Positions 34,771-42,975 of a DNA stretch of 62,006 bases are shown piece by piece. The notes beneath the pieces are model-generated. The model made no database searches. It was not told the DNA's origin and saw only the letters and a program-made list of their open reading frames with translations. Each line of letters starts with the position of its first letter. Positions within the stretch are counted from its first letter, which is position 1. This stretch comes from Kiloniellaceae bacterium (lineage in GTDB: Bacteria > Pseudomonadota > Alphaproteobacteria > Kiloniellales > J153): the NCBI GenBank assembly GCA_021776095.1, contig JAJFGO010000012.1, positions 1 to 62,006 on the forward strand, written 5' to 3'. A program made the translations under genes and the position numbers.

Positions 34771-35988
34771 TCAAGATACGGCCGCAAGCGCGTGTTTCAG
34801 AGCCGGCGTCAAATTCCCGCGCCGGCCGAGGGACACGTCGTCCAGGCCGAGCCATTCTGCGAGCATGACAAGCTCCCCCGCCAAGGCCTCGGCGGTCGCG
34901 CCCGGATCGCAGCGCGACTCAAGATGCGCGGCGGGAATGCGCAAGCGGCCTTCGGTTCGGTCCGCCTTGAGATCGACCCGGCCGACCAGACGCCCCCGAT
35001 GAAGGAAGGGCAGGACGTAATAGCCGTAACGGCGCTTCGCCGCCGGGGTATAGATCTCGATACGATATTCGAAGTCGAACAACCGCTCGGCCCGCGCCCG
35101 GGCCCAGACCAGCGGGTCGAAGGGGGTGAGCAGCGCGGTGCTCTTGACTTGGCCCGGGCAGTCGGCCGTCGGGTCCAGATAGGCCTTTTGCCGCCAACGC
35201 CGAACGTCCGCCAAGACCAAGCCGCCAGCCTCGATCAACTCGGCGATCGCATGCCGTGTCCCGGTCACCGGCAGGCGGAAATAGTCCCGCAGGTCGGCCT
35301 CGGTTGCTATGCCCAGGGCCCGCGCCGAGATCGCAACCAAGGCGCGAATGGCCTCGGGCTCGGGCGGGGTCGGGGCGTTCATGACCGCCGAGGGGATGAC
35401 CCTTTCGCTGAGGTCGTAGACCCGCTCGAAGCTGCGCCGGCTGTGGGTCGTGATCTCGCCGGTCCAGAACAGGTACTCGAGCGCCGTCTTGCCATCGGTC
35501 CAACCCCACCAGGGACCTTTGCGCGCACCGGGGCGGGACAGCTCCCGGGCCGACAAAGGCCCGGCTGCGCGCACCTCTGCCAGGACCTCCGCGATGTAGG
35601 CGCGCTTTTCCCGGGCAAATTTGGCCAGCCCGCCGTAAATGCCCTCCAGGCGCTGGGCCCGTGCCATCCGCCAGCGAAATAAGGGATGAAGCGATAACGG
35701 CAGCAAGGAGGCTTCATGGGCCCAATACTCGAACAATGCCCGATTCCGCGGCGCAAAGGCGCGCCGGTCGAGCGCGCTACGGTCATAGGGCCCGAGCCGT
35801 GAATAGCTGGGCATATAGTGCGAGCGGACCAAGACATTGACCGAATCGATCTGCAGCAGGCCCATAGTCTCGACCGCCCGGCCGATCCGGTCCCAGCCTG
35901 AAGGCCGGCGCGTGCGACGTAACCCGAATCCCTGGGCGGCCAAAGCGATGCGTCGCGCCTGCGCGGCGGAAACCGCTTCGGTACTCAT
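34771..35988 (-). CDS. YcaQ/AlkX-type DNA glycosylase
   Basis: A 405-residue protein of the HTH_42 family (winged-helix repeats). In E. coli YcaQ unhooks interstrand crosslinks; related AlkZ proteins remove azinomycin adducts. The catalytic QxD motif appears as [10 protein letters not shown] near residue 48, matching the YcaQ (AlkX) subgroup rather than the QxQ AlkZ subgroup. Later segments ([34 protein letters not shown]) are also family-typical. It lies 67 bp upstream of upp on the same strand. No biosynthetic cluster for a crosslinking agent is visible. Confidence 0.85.
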   Translation of the reverse strand: MSTEAVSAAQARRIALAAQGFGLRRTRRPSGWDRIGRAVETMGLLQIDSVNVLVRSHYMPSYSRLGPYDRSALDRRAFAPRNRALFEYWAHEASLLPLSLHPLFRWRMARAQRLEGIYGGLAKFAREKRAYIAEVLAEVRAAGPLSARELSRPGARKGPWWGWTDGKTALEYLFWTGEITTHSRRSFERVYDLSERVIPSAVMNAPTPPEPEAIRALVAISARALGIATEADLRDYFRLPVTGTRHAIAELIEAGGLVLADVRRWRQKAYLDPTADCPGQVKSTALLTPFDPLVWARARAERLFDFEYRIEIYTPAAKRRYGYYVLPFLHRGRLVGRVDLKADRTEGRLRIPAAHLESRCDPGATAEALAGELVMLAEWLGLDDVSLGRRGNLTPALKHALAAVS

Positions 35989-36448
35989 CCCGATACCCTC
36001 GACAATGCCATCTCCCCGCCGGTCGCCCGATGACCGCGCCCGCCGCCAAGTCTAGCGAATTGCCGGCGGCGGGCCAAAGGGCACCGGCGACGCGGCGCCA
36101 GACAAAAAAATCGCCGCCTCCATAGCTAGAAAGCGGCGATTAAAATTAGGGGAAAGAGTCGTCACGTCCGGGCGACAGGCTAAACCGACCCTCTTATCGT
36201 CCTTGGCGAAATGAAGCGGCGGCTTCTATTTCGTCAATCCAGCACATCCCGGCGGAAAGAACCTTGATTTCGCGCCCTCCTGACGCACCCAGCCCGGCCG
36301 CCATGCCATCCGTCCGCAGGATTAGGTATAGAGCCAAATGCACTTTAAATCCTTGATATGAGTCAATACGGGATCGCTTTGCCGGCCCGGCAGGGAGCTT
36401 TCCTCGGCGCGGTGTCAGCACCCCTAATCCGGCTGATTCTGGAGGGCG
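35989..36448. other. Intergenic region downstream of the PAS histidine kinase
   Basis: The 460-bp region contains a strong minus-strand terminator (36103–36141). A 75-codon minus-strand frame at 36194–36421 starts with GTG and lacks a recognisable domain; I do not support it as a gene, although its composition is less biased than most shadows. Nothing else is seen. Confidence 0.4.
36103..36141 (-). terminator. Intrinsic terminator on the minus strand
   Basis: AATCGCCGC (36109–36117) pairs with GCGGCGATT (36133–36141). Read on the minus strand the stem is followed by a T-run from the A-tract at 36104–36110. It lies about 310 bp downstream of the histidine kinase stop. Confidence 0.75.
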
Positions 36449-38719
36449 CTAAACGCGGCGTCGTTCTTGCGCCAGATTGACACCGGGCTGCACCCGAGCC
36501 GCTGGGAACACGATGCGCGCGCAGGTGCCGACTCCCTCTTCGCTCTCCAACTCCAGAGAGCCGCCGTGCAGGATCGCCAGCCGCTCTGTCAGAGGCAATC
36601 CCAGGCCGGTCCCCTCGAAGCGACTGGTAAAGGTCGAATCGACTTGGCCAAAAGGTGTCATGGCCTGCTTCACGCCGCGTGCGTTCATGCCGATGCCGGT
36701 ATCGGTGATACTGACCGCCAGAGAACCGTCTTCGCGGTGTTCGGCACCAACCGTCACGGCCCCCCCTGTCTGGCTGAACTTGACCCCGTTCGACAAGAGA
36801 TTGAGAAGCATCTGCTTGACCGCCCGTTGATCCGCACGCAGCACAAGCAAGCCATTCGGCAGGTCGTTGATTAAGGACACCTCGCCCTGATTGGCCCGGT
36901 CCCGCACCAAGTGGATAGAGGCTTTCACCTCCGCCGACAGGTCCACATCTTCTTCCACCATGTCGAACTTGCCGGCCTCGACCTTTGAAAGATCCAGGAT
37001 GTCGTTGATCAAACTCAAGAGATGGTGCCCGCTGTCGTGAATATCTCCGGCGTAGTCCCGGTATTGTGCGGGCTGCACCGGGCCGAAGAGTTCGGTCTTA
37101 ATAAGTTCGGAAAATCCGATGATCGCGTTCAAGGGTGTACGAAGCTCGTGGCTAACGTTGGCCAGGAATTCCGATTTGGAACGACTCGCGACCTCCGCTT
37201 CCTCTTTGGCCGTGCGCAGGTCCCGCTCAGCCTTGGCGCGCGCCGTGATGTCCTCGTAGGTGGCCATGGAGCCGCCATCGGACATCGGCCGAAGAATACG
37301 CCTGATTACCTTTCCGTTTGACAGGTATTCCCGGTCCTCCCTGGGCGAGTGATCGTCCGCGATCGCCAGGCGGGTTTCGACAATCTTGCGCGTTTCCTGC
37401 TCGTCGCGGCCTTGGAGCTTGGCGCTCACCGCCATGATCTCGCTCAACTCGGCGCCCTGCCGGCCTAGCTCAGGCGGCAGGTCGTAGATTTCGAGGTAGC
37501 GCCGGTTGCACATGACCAAGCGGTGCGACTTGTCGAACAAAGCGAGGCCCGTGACCATGTTGTCCAAGGCCGCATCAAGTTGGTAGTTCTTCTCGCGCAA
37601 TTCACCGCCGACACGCAGGAGTTCGGCCTCGCGTGCCCGGCTTTCCGTAACGTCCGCGGAGATCGCCACGGTGCCGCCATCCGGGGTCGGGCGATCCAAG
37701 ACCTCCAGATTTCGACCATCCATGAGAGGAACATCGATCGAACCGGACCGCTCGCGGAATGCTACCTTGCGCGCGGCCAGCCATTCCTCGGGATTGGCGA
37801 CCGCGTCGACAAGGTTGCCGCTGTACGCGGCACCCTGGGCCAAGTTGTGGAAACTCGCGCCTGGAGCCAGCTTGTTCTTTGGGCCGGGATAAAGGTCTCG
37901 ATGCCGCCCATTGCACATAACAAAGCGCCCGTCCTTGTCGAACAGGGCAAATCCGACCGGAATGGCTTCCAAGGCGTCCCGCAGGCGATTCTGCGCCGTC
38001 GTTTTCGCCTGGCCCAGGCGGTGGGCGCGCACGGCGTAGAGGACGAGCAATAGGCCGACGAATAGAATCTGGGCCATGACCAGTGGCAGGCTGTGCCTGA
38101 ACCTATCGAGCTGCAACATCTGTTGCTCCAGGACTTCGCTAGCCTCGTCGTGCGATTTCGCCAGGAGCACTTCGATCAACCTGAGTGAGTCCAAGGTGCG
38201 CAGCGCCAATTCTTCATAGGCTACCGTGGGCGCCGGCGATAGTCTCGTGTAGCCGCCATCCAACCAGGCTTGCAGCGCATCCAATAGAGGACTCACGTAG
38301 TCGTGTAGTCGAACCGTCATGGCAGCGCCTATGCGGTCCTGATCGTCTATCGTCTCAGCCAGACGCATGTGGATCCGCGCGACCCGGGCGCGCAGCGACT
38401 CGATGGGAATGGCCTCGGCTTCGCGGGCAACGCGCTGGAACATCCAGTGCAGTTGGAACAGACCTTCGTGCACCTCGCGTACGACGTGCTGGCGTTCGAA
38501 AATTTCAATCGGCACGCCGTCCTTATGGCCGCTGACGGTAATCCAGATGTAGAGGACAAAGCCCAGTGAGCCGAAAAGGCCGACGCCGGCCAAAAGAACG
38601 ACTGGTCGCAAAATGGCGGCACGTAGCAGAGAAATCATCGCCAATCGACACCGGGCCAAGTCAATCGCGGCGTCAGGCAGGGCCTGCGTAGAGGGCAGAT
38701 TTGGCCCGCGGCGCGACAA
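36449..38719 (-). CDS. Membrane histidine kinase with two PAS domains
   Basis: A 756-residue sensor kinase. Two membrane helices (about residues 37–60 and 214–232) flank a periplasmic, mostly helical sensor of about 150 residues. Two PAS domains follow (starting near LEAIPVGFALFDKDGRF and DNMVTGLALFDKSHRL). The DHp motif is NVSHELRTPLNAIIGFSEL with the phosphorylated His, and the ATPase has the N-box MLLNLLSNGVKFS and G-boxes DTGIGM and GTGLGL. No receiver domain is attached and no response regulator is adjacent. A second possible start is ATG at 38638. It is transcribed from an AT-rich region shared with the cell-wall hydrolase gene. Confidence 0.92.
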   Translation of the reverse strand: MSRRGPNLPSTQALPDAAIDLARCRLAMISLLRAAILRPVVLLAGVGLFGSLGFVLYIWITVSGHKDGVPIEIFERQHVVREVHEGLFQLHWMFQRVAREAEAIPIESLRARVARIHMRLAETIDDQDRIGAAMTVRLHDYVSPLLDALQAWLDGGYTRLSPAPTVAYEELALRTLDSLRLIEVLLAKSHDEASEVLEQQMLQLDRFRHSLPLVMAQILFVGLLLVLYAVRAHRLGQAKTTAQNRLRDALEAIPVGFALFDKDGRFVMCNGRHRDLYPGPKNKLAPGASFHNLAQGAAYSGNLVDAVANPEEWLAARKVAFRERSGSIDVPLMDGRNLEVLDRPTPDGGTVAISADVTESRAREAELLRVGGELREKNYQLDAALDNMVTGLALFDKSHRLVMCNRRYLEIYDLPPELGRQGAELSEIMAVSAKLQGRDEQETRKIVETRLAIADDHSPREDREYLSNGKVIRRILRPMSDGGSMATYEDITARAKAERDLRTAKEEAEVASRSKSEFLANVSHELRTPLNAIIGFSELIKTELFGPVQPAQYRDYAGDIHDSGHHLLSLINDILDLSKVEAGKFDMVEEDVDLSAEVKASIHLVRDRANQGEVSLINDLPNGLLVLRADQRAVKQMLLNLLSNGVKFSQTGGAVTVGAEHREDGSLAVSITDTGIGMNARGVKQAMTPFGQVDSTFTSRFEGTGLGLPLTERLAILHGGSLELESEEGVGTCARIVFPAARVQPGVNLAQERRRV

Positions 38720-39087
38720 ATACGCATGTGTGTTATTGCTAAGGCGTCATGCTTAATATCCCGCTAACCTGAAGCCGTGCGGTAAGCTAAATTAGCGAGC
38801 AATATATATTTCATAATAAGATATTATCCTATTTTCTTAATTTATTACACCGACTCAAGGTTTTAGCTTGTTTACATCCTTGCTATTTTAATATCTGTTC
38901 GCGCGATATGCCCAATAGCCAGTGCCCGGACGGCCTCTGAAAGCCCCGTCACCGCGGCCTCTTCACAGAAGCAAACAAAGTTTGTAGGGTTCTGGCCGGG
39001 CTCCGTGACATTCAGGCAGCCGTGAAGCCCGGGGAAATCCGTCCAATAAATGAGACGGTCTGGCATGTGATCAAGGACGCGGCACTC
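38720..39087. promoter_or_regulatory. AT-rich divergent intergenic region
   Basis: The 368-bp gap between the histidine kinase and the cell-wall hydrolase has an AT-rich core at about 38750–38890 with runs such as ATATATATTT and the small palindrome GCTAAATTAGC (38788–38798). It likely contains both promoters. A minus-strand frame of 77 codons at 38872–39105 crosses into the hydrolase start and has no ribosome site; I do not accept it. Confidence 0.45.
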
Positions 39088-39645
39088 ATGGCCGGTGGAC
39101 TGCATTCGACGTTACGGCGCAGAACCTGCGGGGCACTCGGCATAGTCACGGCCATGGCCGTTGCGGCCGCGGCCCTGGGCGGTGCGACGTTGCCGGCCAC
39201 AGCGGCCGGGCTCGACGTGGCCAAGGAGATTGAGTGCCTGGCCCTGACCATCTACTTCGAGGCCCGGGGCGAACCCGATGAGGGCAAGCTTGCGGTCGGC
39301 CACGTGGTCATGAACCGCGCCTCACATCCCCGCTTTCCCGAGGAGGTTTGCGGCGTCGTCCGCCAAGGCGGTGACGCGCGCTATCGCTGTCAGTTCACCT
39401 GGTGGTGCGACGGGCGCAGTGATCGGCCGAGCGAATGGGGTGCCTGGGAGCGCGCTAAGGCCTTGGCCCAGAGCGTGTTTTGGCAAGCGTCCGACGACCC
39501 GACCCAGGGCGCGTTATGGTACCATGCCGACAATGTGGTCCCGCCTTGGCGCGACAAGCTGAACCTGGGGCCAAAAATCGGCCGGCACATCTTCTATCTG
39601 CCAAGCGCCGAAAAGGCCCCACCGCCTATTCCGGCAAACGACTAG
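39088..39645 (+). CDS. Cell-wall hydrolase, SleB/CwlJ family (Hydrolase_2)
   Basis: A 185-residue exported protein, probably a lytic transglycosylase-like cell-wall hydrolase. A signal peptide spans residues 1 to about 40 (TAMAVAAAALGGATL). The catalytic domain has ECLALTIYFEARGEPDEGK with the conserved Glu, VVMNRASHPRFP, CQFTWWCDG and GALWYHADNVVPPW, the set typical of alphaproteobacterial members. ATG at 39088 has AAGGA upstream; a more distant start at 39022 would break the signal peptide. It acts on peptidoglycan in the periplasm. Confidence 0.85.
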   Translation: MAGGLHSTLRRRTCGALGIVTAMAVAAAALGGATLPATAAGLDVAKEIECLALTIYFEARGEPDEGKLAVGHVVMNRASHPRFPEEVCGVVRQGGDARYRCQFTWWCDGRSDRPSEWGAWERAKALAQSVFWQASDDPTQGALWYHADNVVPPWRDKLNLGPKIGRHIFYLPSAEKAPPPIPAND

Positions 39646-39646
39646 A

Positions 39647-39775
39647 GCATACTCCGGCGAAGCGGCTTGTGGTTAGGCGGTTCGATAATACGGTCGCGTG
39701 AGAGGCAAAAAGGCACGATCCGGTTCAACCGGACCATGCCTCTGTGGCCGCTCCATCCACCGCGAATCGAGTTGG
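39647..39775. repeat. Degenerate REP-like intergenic palindromes
   Basis: Two linked elements: ACTCCGGCGAAGCGGCTTG at about 39652, and GAGGCA to TGCCTC (39701–39741) enclosing GATCCGGTTCAACCGGACC. The inner GGTTCAACC pairs tightly. The forms recall the dispersed ATCCGGTTCAACCGGAT repeats of Rhizobiales and Rhodospirillales. Copy number could not be counted within this window. Confidence 0.55.
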
Positions 39776-39790
39776 CCGGCGGTGAGCCCT

Positions 39791-40081
39791 TTAGGCTGCA
39801 GCGCCAAAGCCATTCATAAGAGCCGCAGCTACGCCGCCGGCCGCCGGCGCCACTAGAACCGGCACCTGGGGCTGAAGGTCCCCGATTTCGATCCGGCAAT
39901 ACCGGCGGCGATCCTCCAAGATTTTGCAGGCGATCGTCCGGCTGACCGTAGGATCGGAGAGGTTCTGCACCACAGCATGCGGCGTGCCCCGGTAATCGGC
40001 GGTGACGCGCTCAACCCGCCATTGATTCCAGAAGACCTCGCTGTCCTGGTAACAAGCGCCAACGTCGATGATGTGCTTCAT
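39791..40081 (-). CDS. Hypothetical 96-residue protein
   Basis: A short protein without a recognised domain. It begins MKHIIDVGACYQDSE, has a basic Arg-rich centre (EDRRRYCR) and ends in an Ala/Gly/Val-rich hydrophobic tail. A good ribosome site (GGAG seven bases before the ATG) and codon use like the neighbours support a real gene. The flanks are repeat-rich noncoding DNA on both sides, so it stands alone. Confidence 0.55.
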   Translation of the reverse strand: MKHIIDVGACYQDSEVFWNQWRVERVTADYRGTPHAVVQNLSDPTVSRTIACKILEDRRRYCRIEIGDLQPQVPVLVAPAAGGVAAALMNGFGAAA

Positions 40082-40189
40082 GGCGATTCTCCCTAACTCC
40101 TCAGATCAATATAGAGGTTTCTTTTCATGAAATCAAATATTAAATATGTTGTATTTTACAAACTCCAATACAAATCCTATTTTGTACTC

Positions 40190-40325
40190 ATTTTTGATGC
40201 CATAATTAGGGCAAAATGTCTTCCGCAAGACAACTGCCCTCATTCTTTCAGCATTTCTAGGGTAAAATGTCCGATCATGCAGTGTGGCCGGACAAAATAT
40301 CCGGGCGACTATGCCAATCGAAAAC
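40190..40325. repeat. Hairpins with AAAATGTC motifs, possible mobile-element remnant
   Basis: Within an AT-rich tract lie two hairpins. One (about 40208–40240) nests GTCTT-CCGC-AAGAC inside AGGGC...GCCCT. The other (about 40268–40299) pairs GTCCG with CGGAC. Both are preceded by AAAATGTC, and the second is followed by the inverse GGACAAAAT. Similar TGTCCG/CGGACA ends occur in IS21- and IS481-like elements. No transposase remains, so identity is uncertain. A 68-codon plus-strand frame here (40127–40333) has poor codon use and is not accepted. Confidence 0.35.
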
Positions 40326-40329
40326 CGGT

Positions 40330-40977
40330 CTAAAGGCCGGCGATCTTTTTGCGCAATGTGCTGCTTAGGGCGGAGACGTTACCGCCGTTTTGCTTGAGCA
40401 CCGACCCGTACTCGGACCGCAATGTGACTGCCACGCTGACACCCTCGGCCACGATATCCAGAATGCGGTATCCCTCGGCCCCCTTATAGACCCGCCAATC
40501 GACGCGTACCGGCGGACCCTCATTGCGCCGCAACTGTGATTCGACGCTGAAGATATTAGGCGCCTGTCCGAACGGACGGACCGCGCCAACTTGCAGCACG
40601 TCGCCCATGAAGTCGCCCAGGACCGGCAAGAAGCGAAACACCATGGAGTCCTCGAAGACCCGGAGAAACTCCTGCCGCTCCAGCGCGCTCGTCTTGCGCC
40701 AATAGCGCCCGAGAACGAAACGCCCGATCGCATTCACATCGAAGCCTTGGCGCATCAGGACGCGAAACCGCTGCTCCTTCTCGGCTTCGGCCAAGTCCGT
40801 CTGACTCAACTCGGCCATGGCCCGCTTGCTCAAGTCGGTCAGAAAGGCGCCGGCGTCCGCCGGGCCCTGTGCGGTGCTTGCCGGTGCCACCAGAAACGCC
40901 GACAAAACAGCGGCTAAGAAAAGCCTTGCCCCAACGCCATGGCCCTTTCGGACCACGGACCTAATCTTGCCCGTCAT
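40330..40977 (-). CDS. mlaC: MlaC-like phospholipid-binding ABC transport protein
   Basis: A 215-residue periplasmic protein of the MlaC/Ttg2D family that carries phospholipid across the periplasm. The Ala-rich signal peptide ends near residue 36; the body has LMRQGFDVNAIGRFVLGRYW, DSMVFRFLPVLGDFMGDVL and VDWRVYKGAEGYRILDIVAEGVS, family hallmarks. ATG at 40977 has a GGGGGG-type ribosome site; longer frames upstream are shadows. It is far from the MlaEFD genes (18137–20765) and on the other strand. Confidence 0.9.
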   Translation of the reverse strand: MTGKIRSVVRKGHGVGARLFLAAVLSAFLVAPASTAQGPADAGAFLTDLSKRAMAELSQTDLAEAEKEQRFRVLMRQGFDVNAIGRFVLGRYWRKTSALERQEFLRVFEDSMVFRFLPVLGDFMGDVLQVGAVRPFGQAPNIFSVESQLRRNEGPPVRVDWRVYKGAEGYRILDIVAEGVSVAVTLRSEYGSVLKQNGGNVSALSSTLRKKIAGL

Positions 40978-41295
40978 CAACGCCCCCCGATCCTGTTCGC
41001 CCAAAGCTCTTGCGGCCTGTTCGATCGTCGTCCGGCCGAGATTCGGCGGCGATATCGTAAGCTCAATTTTGGTGGTTCTTGCCGCCGGATTGAAGCATCC
41101 TTGAGTGGAAATGGGCGCCGAATTCAGAAACTCATACGGACAAAACCAGCGGTCACGCACCAGCAAACCGGGCGCAGTATTCGTCAGTTCGGGGGCCCGC
41201 CTTACACGGATCCGCGGGGCGCCACGCAAACAGCCTTCGAACTGACACAGTTCTGGGTTATCATGATCTTCACGACTGAAGAGAAGGGAGGGAAC
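40978..41295. promoter_or_regulatory. Divergent intergenic region between mlaC and a small gene
   Basis: The 318-bp stretch has no convincing coding potential. It must carry both promoters, but I see no clear operator or structured element. Frames that cross it are extensions of the mlaC frame or antisense shadows. Confidence 0.35.
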
Positions 41296-41556
41296 ATGGT
41301 CGCCAACGATGCCCTCGATCCGATCCTCAAGCGCCTGGTTGCGGCTTGGCACGATGCCGAGGCGATCCGTGACATGCCTGAGTTGTTTTCGGAAGACAAA
41401 CTAGCGCAAATCGCCAGCGCTGCCATGGTTGCGATCGAAGAGGCTTGGGAAGCGCTCGGCCATAGCAAGCGCGACCTCAAGACCGCGTGCAACAAGCTCT
41501 TGGAGAGCGGCAAGCTGGAAAACTGGGCCGGCAAAAAACACGTTCGTTTGGATTGA
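41296..41556 (+). CDS. Hypothetical 86-residue protein
   Basis: A short, mostly helical acidic protein (MVANDALDPILKRLV...). No known domain is recognised. A strong ribosome site (GGAGGGAAC) directly precedes the ATG at 41296, so translation is well supported. Codon use matches the neighbours. Its stop is 37 bp from the convergent DUF1491 gene. Confidence 0.7.
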   Translation: MVANDALDPILKRLVAAWHDAEAIRDMPELFSEDKLAQIASAAMVAIEEAWEALGHSKRDLKTACNKLLESGKLENWAGKKHVRLD

Positions 41557-41593
41557 ACCGGCCTGGGGGCCGCGCGCCCTTGTACCCGCCGGC

Positions 41594-41932
41594 CTAAAAG
41601 ATTTTGCCACCGAAGGGATTGCGACCGGCGCGGTCTTCGATCTCGACGATCCAAAGGTCCGGGTCGCGGGCTGCCGCGCGAGTGACGTAGTCGTCGGCCT
41701 CGGCCTCCGGCACCAGCGCACCCTTGAACGCCGCCAGCCAACCGAGATTGCCGTCGATATCGCGGGCCTGGGAGAACACCCTGCAACCCTCCGCGAATTG
41801 ATTGATCTTGAGCACCAGGGTGCCGCCCTTGGCCTCGCCCTTGCGCACGACCATGGCGGGGATGCCCTCGTCGTTGCAGCGCCGCACGTGCGCCATGACC
41901 CAAACGTCGGTCGGCAGGCGCTCATCGGTCAC
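41594..41932 (-). CDS. DUF1491 family protein
   Basis: A 112-residue member of the DUF1491 family, conserved in alphaproteobacteria and without known function. The family pattern is visible: VWVMAHVRRCNDEGIPA at the start, VVRKGEAKGGTLVLK in the middle, and DPDLWIVEIEDRAGRNPF near the end. The GTG start at 41932 has AGAGG eight bases upstream. It lies just downstream of tRNA-Glu on the same strand, so it could be read from the tRNA promoter. Confidence 0.85.
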   Translation of the reverse strand: MTDERLPTDVWVMAHVRRCNDEGIPAMVVRKGEAKGGTLVLKINQFAEGCRVFSQARDIDGNLGWLAAFKGALVPEAEADDYVTRAAARDPDLWIVEIEDRAGRNPFGGKIF

Positions 41933-42007
41933 GCGGCAATCCTCTTTGGTCAGGGCCAAGTCCGGGGCAGCATCTGGCGACAGGGATGCCGGACCACGCG
42001 GCCCGCG

Positions 42008-42083
42008 TGGCGACCCCAACGGGATTCGAACCCGTGTTGCCGCCTTGAAAGGGCGGTGTCCTAGGCCTCTAGACGATGGGGTC
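42008..42083 (-). tRNA. tRNA-Glu (anticodon TTC)
   Basis: A 76-nt tRNA on the minus strand including the encoded CCA. The acceptor stem GACCCCA pairs with TGGGGTC; the anticodon arm CCGCC-CTTTCAA-GGCGG gives anticodon TTC; the T-arm is CGGGTTCGAATCCCG. The D-arm CGTCTAGAGGCCTAGGAC is typical of tRNA-Glu. Confidence 0.97.
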
Positions 42084-42167
42084 GGCGCGCCAGGGGTGTA
42101 GCGGTTCCAGGGCCGGGATTCAAGCCCCACGAGGCGGCCGGGCGCGCTCGGAAGGCCGCCACGGGAC

Positions 42168-42965
42168 TCAGGGAATCGCTTCCGCCAGGGCGGGATCGAA
42201 GATCGGCGGCAGGCTCGCCACCGGGACCCCGGCAATCTCCCGGATCAGTTTCGACAAGATCGCCAGGGCATAGGACTCATAGTCGTTCGCGGTCAGGACA
42301 AAGGCCCCGGTGCCGCCGATGACATTGCGGTAGTAGTAGCTGTCGACGGTCGGATCTTCGTTCAGGATGGCCAGGCCATTGATGGTAATTCCCAAATCGA
42401 CCGCCCGGTCGCGCTCGTCGCTGGGCCGCGAGCCTTGATTGGTGCGTCCATCGCCGGACACGTCGATGACCTGGCGCCGGCCCCGAAAGCCGTTGTTCTC
42501 GAATTGGCGGATGGAGTACTGAATCGCGCCGCCGATCGCGGTTCCGCCACCGATCAGAAACCGCGGCGTGCCGGCGATTTGATCGGCCAGGGCCAGGGCG
42601 CTGGTCTCGTCGCGCACCGCGGACCAGTCGACCGCGACGATCTGTTTGCGATTGTCGGACCACTGAACCATGGCGACCGCGATCCCGAGATCGCCGGTGG
42701 CCTGTATCGCGGCCAAAACCTGAGGCGTGCGAAAGGCTTCGGCCAATCCTGTGATCTGGAGATCAAATTCCTCCGCCGAGACGCTGGATGAGGCGTCGAC
42801 CGCCAAAATGAGCTCCAAGTCGATATTTTGCTCGGCCGATGCCGGCGTCGAGGCCGCCACCAAACAAGCCAGGATCGCGGCCCCAGCAACGCCATGCCAA
42901 GAGCCGCGCCTGGGTGGCGTTTTGGGGGCGGCGGCTGTGTCGGGGAGTTTCCCTACGAAATCCAT
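42168..42965 (-). CDS. DUF1194 (VWA-like) exported protein
   Basis: A 265-residue exported protein of the DUF1194 family with a von Willebrand A-like fold. A signal peptide spans about residues 22–44 after a Lys/Arg-rich start. The metal-ion site is in LAVDASSSVS, followed by GGGTAIGGAI and VIDVSGDGRTNQG, where the second and third metal ligands normally lie. Function is unknown; proteins of this type bind partners at the envelope. It ends 85 bp before the tRNA gene and starts 10 bp after recJ, so it is likely co-transcribed with recJ. Confidence 0.85.
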   Translation of the reverse strand: MDFVGKLPDTAAAPKTPPRRGSWHGVAGAAILACLVAASTPASAEQNIDLELILAVDASSSVSAEEFDLQITGLAEAFRTPQVLAAIQATGDLGIAVAMVQWSDNRKQIVAVDWSAVRDETSALALADQIAGTPRFLIGGGTAIGGAIQYSIRQFENNGFRGRRQVIDVSGDGRTNQGSRPSDERDRAVDLGITINGLAILNEDPTVDSYYYRNVIGGTGAFVLTANDYESYALAILSKLIREIAGVPVASLPPIFDPALAEAIP

Positions 42966-42975
42966 CGGGAACAGT

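Noticed and set aside
36194-36421. 75-codon minus-strand frame
   Set aside because: GTG start, no ribosome site, no recognisable domain.
38872-39105. 77-codon minus-strand frame
   Set aside because: Overlaps the cell-wall hydrolase start, no ribosome site, no motif.
40127-40333. 68-codon plus-strand frame in the AT-rich tract
   Set aside because: Base and codon use follow the AT-rich noncoding DNA; hairpins occupy much of it.
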